Of a stretch of 64,000 nucleotides of DNA, positions 57,501 to 64,000 are shown piece by piece. The position numbers and the translations under genes are program-made. How positions within the stretch are numbered: position 1 is the first letter of the stretch; every line of letters starts with the position of its first letter. The DNA lies in contig CAINVY010000010.1 in NCBI GenBank assembly GCA_903854335.1, positions 1 to 64,000 of the forward strand, given 5' to 3'. The notes beneath the pieces are model-generated. The model searched no databases and was not told where the DNA came from. It worked only from the letters and a program-made list of their open reading frames with translations. This DNA comes from an uncultured Candidatus Peregrinibacteria bacterium (GTDB lineage Bacteria; Patescibacteriota; Gracilibacteria; Peribacterales; Peribacteraceae).

Positions 57501-58316
57501 ACCAAACGTGATGAACTGCGTGGCATTGCCATACCATTTCTTCGCGTTCGGAATATGGCGCACGGTCGCTTCGTAGGAATCACGCTCCTGGAGATACACC
57601 ATCATGCGCCCCAGGAGTATTTTGAAGGCGGAGGGATCGATCTTCTCCCCCTTTCGCATGCTCACCAAGAGAGAGCGGACGCCGCCGGGATCATCGAGAA
57701 TTTCCTTCTGCTGCTCCGTCAAGAATGTGTGCATTTTTTTCAGATGGAGCACCCACTCTTCATCGAATTCTTTGTCATCCTCCGGCACGGGGGATAGGGG
57801 CAGCTCGAATTCTCCGAGGAATCTGCGCGTGTCATCCGCACCCATGAGCTCTTCCCCTTTCTCATCCTTTCCACTCGGGATGTGAAGCTCCTTGCTGAAT
57901 TGAGTGAGTAAAGGAGTATCGATGACGGGATCATCTCCCACATTCCGCATCTTCTCCTCCCATGCGGATGCCGCCTTCTGATAGGCGGCGAGAGCGTTCT
58001 GCAAGATTCCGCGAAGCTCTCCTTTCTCAGCTTCGGGACGCGTGGGTATCAAGAGAAGAAGATCTCGAATTTTCGCCGGCTGTTCGTGTTGTATTTCAAC
58101 ATACTCATCGTGATATCTCGAGATCACAAGTGACGAAAGGGTTTTTGCAGGCAACGATGGCTTTGGCTGTGTGTCCTTGGCAATCTGCAGGAGCAACGTT
58201 CGATCCTCAGGTTTGAGGGAAGCAAATACGCTCTCGAGAGACAAGATCTCCTTTTCAGAAAGAGTCTTAATTTCGGGAGCGAAGTTTGCCGTTTGACGTT
58301 CTGGTTGTTCAGCCAT
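54591..58316 (-). CDS. Very large hypothetical protein (~1241 aa), at least one hydrophobic segment
   Basis: Single continuous ORF; hydrophobic stretch FVIVIAIMLGLSKYID; no family recognised. Confidence 0.75.
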   Translation of the reverse strand: MAEQPERQTANFAPEIKTLSEKEILSLESVFASLKPEDRTLLLQIAKDTQPKPSLPAKTLSSLVISRYHDEYVEIQHEQPAKIRDLLLLIPTRPEAEKGELRGILQNALAAYQKAASAWEEKMRNVGDDPVIDTPLLTQFSKELHIPSGKDEKGEELMGADDTRRFLGEFELPLSPVPEDDKEFDEEWVLHLKKMHTFLTEQQKEILDDPGGVRSLLVSMRKGEKIDPSAFKILLGRMMVYLQERDSYEATVRHIPNAKKWYGNATQFITFGLELQVVQKLYALIKPPPPPEHRKFSDAEMERLKKADIEVRAKLEAKGVDTKKFPKLEELLERQNLYNERGEFGNIANDLKEGLIHFNAVDYLLFCYIMHYAENKTKAGIEFAMYFAVCSGSSVLIGVFERAFTALALRAAGAGYVRLGRVLNFFSKAPGPVKFVIVIAIMLGLSKYIDEWATWIDKKIPESRAKLYAGHGLNILALGSAFDVITLLDIANGGLKDKVENETTMMNTLGMKMGNSRELTFDQDTWDNSVQAAEKKQASPIIEKIYDLELINLPTVGERDAMRKRNDGSWEEAWKENDRVRMWSFDAFRTVRSLRSEEIELQNDLQKEGIVQSPYQMPSIVGFLTDDTTPFTAGETLDTQLGWALAGNSNYSSNHPLCKLNQRIRQSGKSEVIKKWDSLIQESCAFAKDLSVFRHLQVYDRNTWFGPSENFRQLETLGITEFAHSGLEAKAAYVIKKHQALEYAGAGSVPDFAVDLARQTRPVQEIDGSLILKTLTDFAGMIDSVLKNFDKFNMKHPIDSFVPGVVGLYDHFKERESEELIEQEMIRMKDGLMQSSKDLGEYFRGAKYDEKTAEEFNRILEPVSAIVARFAERRPTMTEMRGAQEAITRAISLASQKEGGKLAPVPDDLRKYLPLTAEQPCFISGGYDLGIRALYIRAFQDSEDLKPALGRKLNLVVLNSSRHESVVTASCFSCDTVSRNGWMVTTHTAQERWAMDGTGIGTIHSPEMEFTDWVKQFPDQAKQLEPTFQKLFEEFQQSILPPSKEEIERQKHRLDRANFSYDEFREIDNQTKKNRMLYDIGGKQVAVDTTIGGAFNEPEMTPDGWVKVNHPFRFTIVDTGISWNVYGGFWNQKNLSDEQKSMIRGVLTTPLEDRDDAPLHRILNIYPSYVYTPSAVTSLIFSSRNYKRELFDAVRPLYHSLPAEKKKKFLDELWRNLEAWGKIHGGSVDDIVKDLKSQDWN

Positions 58317-58338
58317 AGAAATCACAGGCACTCAACGA

Positions 58339-61300
58339 TCACAACTTGGGAAGTTCACGGGGGACCTCTATTTCCGGCGCTCGAGGACCAATGCGGCCTC
58401 CCGAACCGGCAGGAGGACGAGGTGGTTCAGGGGAAAATCTAGGGTCCTTCCTCGGCTTGCCATTGAGACCTTCCTTCGGCTTGCCATTGAGACCTTCCTT
58501 CGGTCCTTTTGGATCAACATCACGCTTTGCATTATTCGTATCCACCTCTCCTTGTGTTGGGAACGCAGGATCAAGCGTTTGAGGTTCGCCCGAAGGAACA
58601 CTGGCCAATCGAAGTTTAATCTTCACTCCTTCCTTTGCTTCAAGGACAAGAGGGCTGACCTTCCCAAGCTGCCCGAGGATGGTCGCGGCTCGCTGAGGCG
58701 CGTCGAGTGGTGGATTGCCTTTCACAGGCTTCACTTGCGCACCATCGATCATCATCTCCCATGTCCCATCGAGAGCGAGAACGGAAACGGATGATTTCCC
58801 GATTAAGTATCTGCATTTTCCTTGTGAATCGACAACATCGAGAACATTGCTCTTGAGCGCCTGATTGCACGCGTCGGCGAGAGGAGGAAATACTTCAACC
58901 GCGGGTCTTGCATTGGGACTGGGGTTCGGTGGTTCGGTAACGGGTTCCGTTTTGACTGGGTTTGGAGAAAGTGGATTCTCTTTGGGCCCCGTTGGTTGCG
59001 GCTGAGACGCTTGCGCGGGACTTGGCTCTGCTGGCTTCGGAGGAGCAGTATCCTTCCCTGAAGCTGGTGGTTCTGTCGGGGGCACTTCTTCAGGATTTGG
59101 CGTGGCAGTAGGTTTGGGAGTGACGGGATCCGCTGGTGGCGTCTTCGGCTCAGGTGGGGGCGGCTCTGGGGAAGTTGGCTCTGGCTGCGGCGGCTCATCA
59201 GAGGCGGGCTTCGGAGGTTCGTTGGCTGGAGATGGATCTCGAGGAGTGGGATCCGGAGAAGGATCGGGTGATCCCGCGGGGGGGTTGGGCGTTAGGGAAG
59301 GAATATCTGCTGGATCCACTCCCGCCGCTACGAGTTCTTCCGGCGTCACACCGGAGCGCAGCAGTCTTTCGGGCGTCACGCCTGCCTCAAACAATTCCTT
59401 CGCTGTCGCTGTTCCGTCGCTCAGCAATCGCTCAACGTTCAAATGTTCGATATCAGCGAAGGTGAATCTCAGGTCTTTCATTAAGCCTTTCCAGGAATAA
59501 GGAGTACCTCGAATAAGCTTTCCCCATCTATAACGTACAAAATCTTGTAATGAATCTCGGAACGTATGAGTTGTTCCGTACTTCTCAACGTTCTTTTTCA
59601 TCGCGTCAAGAATATGCTCCCGATAGATTTTGATGTCTTTGTCGAATTTTGCTCCAATCTCTTTTCCGATTTTTTCTAATTCCGTGAAATCATCAGATGT
59701 CTGAACGATGCTAACCCACTGAGCACGAATGCGAGACTTTCCACAGACCCTGCTCAGTTCTCTTGCCTTAAGCAAAGGAAATTTTTTGAATATTTGGAGT
59801 TCATCGAACACATGACCGACATCTCTTATGTCCTGCACCATTGATACTAACGGCGTCGCTGATCGAACCGCATGCCGTATCCGGTTTGTGGGCCCGCCAC
59901 CCACCATAAATCTTTTTATTCGAGCAAAGCACTCCTTGCTAAGGGCAAACATGGTGCAAGCGACTGCTCCGTCCGTGAAGTTACAAACGAAATCGGTCTT
60001 TTCTCCATGAACAAGTTTCATGATTTCACCCCAGGAAGCATCTTTCTGTGTTTTGAAATAGTGCGGAATGCCATCGACGACATCGACACACACGAGCAAA
60101 TCTCCCAGAAGCATGGCGACGGTACCGTTTTTGGCAATATGCTTTCCTCTCTTCATCGCTTCTCCCTGTAAGATTTCAAACTGTTCCTTCGCCCTAGTAT
60201 AGACGTGCTCATAATACGGTTCGCTTTGCATCATTTGATCCGAAAGAGCGTGGATCCGCTGCGTATCGATAATTGCCGGATCGACACTGAGGTCGAATCC
60301 CTCCGGCATGCTCGGATCTTTCCAGCGTACTATCCCATCCTTGGTTTCCAAGGAAACCGGCGATTTCGGAAATTTCGAAAGTACCGCTTCCAGCTTCTTC
60401 AAGAGTTCCCCTGACTTCGTCCCTGTCACCACCGTACCACTGTGCTCACGGATGTACGTTTCCTCATATTCTTTCAAGCATTTCAGCGCTTCGTCATACT
60501 GCAATATCTCGCCATCCTGCATCTCCTGATTCGTGTTGTTTCCCGGCTTTGCTCTTTGTGCCAAATACACCCGGAGAGACTCAATACCACGCTTGATATT
60601 GTCTTCAGCTGATTTTTCGGGAGTCGTTGTGAGTTTTTCGGGAACCTTATTCGTAAGAAAATTCCACATTTCACTCAACTTCGTTTTTATCCAGTCGACA
60701 TAGCTCCCATCAATCAACCCCATTTTCCGAACCTCGGATGCAACGGAAGTAACAATGCGCGGCTCATCACCAACCGCATTCAGTGCTGCTTTACCCTCGT
60801 TCGAACAAACCTTGGAAAATTCTTCAAGATTTCTCGGCAACCAGACAGAGTCTTTGAGCGTTCTCAATGTTGCGATCGTTCCGGCCAACCCAAGAAGAGA
60901 AATAATGGGATGATCGATTCCCCACTCCAACATCGCTTTTGCCAAATTCTTTGCCGTGACAAGAGCTGTGGTACCTGCACTTAAAATTTTTCGGAGAACT
61001 GCTAATTGTCCGACAACAACCGTGCTCACGAGTACTCCCGCAAGGACTGCCGCTTCGTGATCTTTAACCCATCGTTCCACTTCCGAAACAGCCGAGGCGA
61101 TGTTGTCCTCATAGTTGCGTATCGCAACGGAAGCACGTGCGTAGTGAACGCCATCTTCAAGCTTGTCCTGATGTCTTTCATTCATTGCCTTCAGAAAATC
61201 CTCAAAACGAGCCTCTCGATGCCTTGCGTTATATATTTTTTCGAGTCCCACACGTCGATCTTTCTCCGGAGTCCGCCGACAGATCTCTTGTGCTTTCCCC

Positions 61301-62040
61301 CATTCCTCCTCCGTGAGATCCCATTTTGTCCACTCGGCTCCGCTGATCGGATGCGTGATTTGATTTTTCATCCACGTTAATGATTCATTCACTTTTTTGT
61401 CCACGCCATCAAACAACTTCGCATACCCATCGAACTTCTTGAGCATTTCGTGCGCGGCAACGAGACCTACGATCGCAAGTCCGACTCCCGGAATCCAGTA
61501 GAGGAGATTCCCGAAGAGCCCCTTCTTCGTCTCGGTATTCGGCTCCTTCTTCTTGCCCCGTACCAAATTCCAGAGCTTGCGCGCGAGAACGACAAGACCG
61601 ATACCCCCAAGCGAAACCGCGGAAGCGGTGGCGATCTCCTTCGCCGTCCACTCGTGCGGATTCCAGGTATGCGGAAGCCAGGAGTCACCCCCCTTCTTCG
61701 TTTCCGGCTTGGTCTGCGTCACCGGAGCCTTTTCGACCGCTTTACTCTGAGGAAGTTGCGCAGGCTTCTCCGTTGTTTTCGGCGCAAGCGTCTCCGTCAC
61801 GCGTCGCATTGCATTCAGTTGATTTTGCACCTTCTCGATGGAGAGAGATCGCAAATTTTCATTAATCAATTGCTTCTCGGTCTCCTCAAGAGAATCAAAT
61901 TTCTTCTTGAAGTCCTCTGCGAATTTCTGACGATCTTTTTCCTCGATGCCATTCAGGCTGGTTTCGAGCTGCTCGGCAGGAACATCTTTCTTTTTCAAAA
62001 GTTCGGTAACGACTTCGACGGGAGATGTTTGTGAACTCAT
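58339..62040 (-). CDS. Very large hypothetical protein (1233 aa) with TM segments and a Pro-rich linker
   Basis: Single ORF; TM-like VSLGGIGLVVLARKLW, LLYWIPGVGLAIVGLVAA; ~130-aa Pro-rich region near the C-terminus. Confidence 0.75.
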   Translation of the reverse strand: MSSQTSPVEVVTELLKKKDVPAEQLETSLNGIEEKDRQKFAEDFKKKFDSLEETEKQLINENLRSLSIEKVQNQLNAMRRVTETLAPKTTEKPAQLPQSKAVEKAPVTQTKPETKKGGDSWLPHTWNPHEWTAKEIATASAVSLGGIGLVVLARKLWNLVRGKKKEPNTETKKGLFGNLLYWIPGVGLAIVGLVAAHEMLKKFDGYAKLFDGVDKKVNESLTWMKNQITHPISGAEWTKWDLTEEEWGKAQEICRRTPEKDRRVGLEKIYNARHREARFEDFLKAMNERHQDKLEDGVHYARASVAIRNYEDNIASAVSEVERWVKDHEAAVLAGVLVSTVVVGQLAVLRKILSAGTTALVTAKNLAKAMLEWGIDHPIISLLGLAGTIATLRTLKDSVWLPRNLEEFSKVCSNEGKAALNAVGDEPRIVTSVASEVRKMGLIDGSYVDWIKTKLSEMWNFLTNKVPEKLTTTPEKSAEDNIKRGIESLRVYLAQRAKPGNNTNQEMQDGEILQYDEALKCLKEYEETYIREHSGTVVTGTKSGELLKKLEAVLSKFPKSPVSLETKDGIVRWKDPSMPEGFDLSVDPAIIDTQRIHALSDQMMQSEPYYEHVYTRAKEQFEILQGEAMKRGKHIAKNGTVAMLLGDLLVCVDVVDGIPHYFKTQKDASWGEIMKLVHGEKTDFVCNFTDGAVACTMFALSKECFARIKRFMVGGGPTNRIRHAVRSATPLVSMVQDIRDVGHVFDELQIFKKFPLLKARELSRVCGKSRIRAQWVSIVQTSDDFTELEKIGKEIGAKFDKDIKIYREHILDAMKKNVEKYGTTHTFRDSLQDFVRYRWGKLIRGTPYSWKGLMKDLRFTFADIEHLNVERLLSDGTATAKELFEAGVTPERLLRSGVTPEELVAAGVDPADIPSLTPNPPAGSPDPSPDPTPRDPSPANEPPKPASDEPPQPEPTSPEPPPPEPKTPPADPVTPKPTATPNPEEVPPTEPPASGKDTAPPKPAEPSPAQASQPQPTGPKENPLSPNPVKTEPVTEPPNPSPNARPAVEVFPPLADACNQALKSNVLDVVDSQGKCRYLIGKSSVSVLALDGTWEMMIDGAQVKPVKGNPPLDAPQRAATILGQLGKVSPLVLEAKEGVKIKLRLASVPSGEPQTLDPAFPTQGEVDTNNAKRDVDPKGPKEGLNGKPKEGLNGKPRKDPRFSPEPPRPPAGSGGRIGPRAPEIEVPRELPKL
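58453..58500. repeat. Two perfect tandem copies of a 24-bp coding repeat
   Basis: CGGCTTGCCATTGAGACCTTCCTT x2, encoding KEGLNGKP x2. Confidence 0.9.
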
Positions 62041-62067
62041 ATCGTAAGAGGAAAAATAATTTGGATT

Positions 62068-62325
62068 TCAAGAAGAATGTTTTTCTCCTTTGCGGGGAAC
62101 TTCACTCTGGAGAGGTTTGGTGCCAAGGAGACCGCTCAGCGCGGCTCTCCCGACCTTCAGACTATTGCGAGTAAGCGATCCCAATCCATCAGCCACCAAA
62201 ACCGCCACATCTCCCGACCCATCTATGAAGTTGCGAAGTGGAGGTCCCAATTCGAGGATTCTCCTCCGCGTTTCGCGGGAAACGGGATGCAGGTGGTCCT
62301 GCTTTGGAGCCTCAGCGTTTTTCAT
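62068..62325 (-). CDS. Hypothetical protein (85 aa)
   Basis: ORF with ATG 62325 just downstream of a strong promoter; first gene of the giant-protein operon. Confidence 0.6.
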   Translation of the reverse strand: MKNAEAPKQDHLHPVSRETRRRILELGPPLRNFIDGSGDVAVLVADGLGSLTRNSLKVGRAALSGLLGTKPLQSEVPRKGEKHSS

Positions 62326-62351
62326 AGGATGTGGGTGAAATAAATCTTGAA

Positions 62352-62380
62352 ATTATAGCAGAAATACCGATATTTGCCAA
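62352..62380 (-). promoter_or_regulatory. Sigma70-type promoter for the 62325-54591 operon
   Basis: Minus strand TTGGCA-17 bp-TATAAT. Confidence 0.75.
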
Positions 62381-62488
62381 GATTTGGTTTTAGGAGGGAT
62401 GTAACCATTGCCAGGCCATCCAAAATCTTTTACTCTCTGGGGGATATGCGGCTTTCCGCAGATTTCCGTCTTCCCTCCCATATTTTCT

Positions 62489-64000
62489 ATGACACACTCT
62501 CTCATTCTTGAGCTTTTTGCTCCCGTTGTGGCCATCGTCGGCCTCCTCTACAGCCTCGTCTTCTGGAATGGAGTGACGAGCGCCGATAACGGCACCCCCG
62601 CCATGCAAAAGGTGGCGCATGCGATTTCCACCGGCGCACGCGCCTTCGTGAAGCGCCAGTATCGCACCATCGCGGTGCTCTCCGTCGCCGTCGCTCTCCT
62701 GATCTTCTTCGTCTACGGCTTCGCGGACAAAGCAGCCGGTTGGACACACGGCACGCAAGTCGCCATCGCCTTCCTCCTCGGCGCATTCCTCTCGGGACTC
62801 TCGGGAATCGTGAGCATGATCGTCGCGACGAAAGCGAACCTGAAGACCGCCAGCGCCTCGCAGCGCGGACTCAACAGCGCACTCAAGATGGCCCTGCGCG
62901 GAGGCGCGGTTTCCGCCATCGTCGTCACCGCACTGAGCTTGCTCGGAATCAGCGGTCTCTACCTCGTCTACCGCTTCGCCTTCGGATTCACGTCAACGGA
63001 CATCCCGAAGCTCATCGGCGGCTACGGATTCGGCGCGAGCTTCGTCGCCCTCTTCGCACAGCTGGGAGGAGGAATCTACACGAAGGCGGCGGACGTCGGC
63101 GCAGACCTCGTCGGCAAGATCGAAGCCGGCATTCCGGAAGATGATCCTCGCAACCCCGCGGTCGTCGCGGACCTCGTCGGCGATAACGTCGGTGACTGCG
63201 CGGGACGCGGCGCAGACCTCTTCGAATCCATCTCCGCGGAGAACATCGGAGCCATGATTCTCGGTGTCGCCACGTTCGGCCTCCCCGGCATCATGTTCCC
63301 CTTGGTTCTGCGTTCCATCGGTCTCATCGCCTCGATCATCGGCGTCTACACCGTCAAAGCGAAGGACAACGAAGTTCCGATGCAAGCGCTCAAGCGCGGC
63401 TTCTGGATCACGACTCTCCTCACCACCATCGCCCTCTACTTCACCACGAAACTCCTGCTCAGCGGCCCCAACAACGCCGCCATGTGGTACTTCCTCGCAG
63501 GACTCTGCGGCGTGCTCTGCTCCGCTGCGTTCGTCTACATCACGGATTACTACACGGGGAAGGAACACCGTCCGGTTGAAGCCATCGCTCAGGCTTCCAC
63601 GACGGGTCACGCAACCAACATCATCTCGGGTACGGCTATCGGCATGGAATCGACGGCTCTCTCCGTCATCGCCGTGTGTGCTGCTCTCTACCTGAGCTAC
63701 CTGTGCGGCATGCAGACCGTTCCCACGGGAGGTCCCGCGGCACTGGCTGCCGGTATCTACGGCACGGCCATCGCCACGATGGGCATGCTCTCCGTCGTCG
63801 CCTACGTTCTCGCCATGGACATGTTCGGACCGATCACGGACAACGCCGGAGGCATCGTCGAAATGTCGAAAGCACCGGAGGAGTTCCGCAAGGTCACCGA
63901 TGAGCTCGACGCGACGGGCAACACGACGAAAGCGCTCACGAAAGGCTACGCCGTCGGTTCCGCCGCTCTGGCAGCCTTCCTCCTCTTCTCCGCCTTCATG
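62489..64000 (+). CDS. hppA: Membrane-bound proton-translocating pyrophosphatase (truncated by window end)
   Basis: [68 protein letters not shown]. Absent from the ORF track because it runs off the window. Confidence 0.95.
   Translation, partial: MTHSLILELFAPVVAIVGLLYSLVFWNGVTSADNGTPAMQKVAHAISTGARAFVKRQYRTIAVLSVAVALLIFFVYGFADKAAGWTHGTQVAIAFLLGAFLSGLSGIVSMIVATKANLKTASASQRGLNSALKMALRGGAVSAIVVTALSLLGISGLYLVYRFAFGFTSTDIPKLIGGYGFGASFVALFAQLGGGIYTKAADVGADLVGKIEAGIPEDDPRNPAVVADLVGDNVGDCAGRGADLFESISAENIGAMILGVATFGLPGIMFPLVLRSIGLIASIIGVYTVKAKDNEVPMQALKRGFWITTLLTTIALYFTTKLLLSGPNNAAMWYFLAGLCGVLCSAAFVYITDYYTGKEHRPVEAIAQASTTGHATNIISGTAIGMESTALSVIAVCAALYLSYLCGMQTVPTGGPAALAAGIYGTAIATMGMLSVVAYVLAMDMFGPITDNAGGIVEMSKAPEEFRKVTDELDATGNTTKALTKGYAVGSAALAAFLLFSAFM

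Overview
The 64 kb window is compact and gene-dense, with moderately high GC, and reads as a small-genome bacterial chromosome. The gene style (many short-leader or lineage-specific genes, minimal intergenic space, TGA used as a stop) suggests a CPR/Patescibacteria lineage such as Peribacteria/Peregrinibacteria; this is inference, since no rRNA is present to confirm it. I recognise mostly housekeeping and cell-envelope genes: pnp, rpsO, a TrpR-like/YerC regulator, rmuC, a UvrD/PcrA helicase, DAHP synthase, a ProB-like kinase, ksgA, comEC, htrA, cspA plus a DEAD helicase, Nramp and MgtA-type transporters, pyrK/pyrD/pyrG, fumC, uvrC, tRNA-Glu and a truncated H+-pyrophosphatase. No CRISPR array, rRNA or recognisable transposase was seen. 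The most interesting signals are: (1) a 22-aa aromatic-rich leader peptide (MVSRSYAFGFWFFAFMAGKGRA) with mutually exclusive terminator/antiterminator arms upstream of DAHP synthase, i.e. a candidate ribosome-mediated attenuator; (2) an unannotated 29-aa peptide made of three GPGCGSC repeats with its own UUCG terminator; (3) a modular palindromic repeat family, near-identical at 20.7 kb and 44.2 kb, with a covarying relative at 45.2 kb so that two copies bracket pyrK; (4) a GNAT-like domain embedded in UvrC; (5) a Memo-CapA fusion lipoprotein overlapping a DUF3160 lipoprotein gene; (6) a pyrG leader starting GGGC with a downstream C7 tract; (7) an operon of two ~1,240-aa orphan membrane-associated proteins with a strong promoter, packed against uvrC; (8) extreme convergent packing, with abutting stop codons and 44-86 bp tail overlaps.
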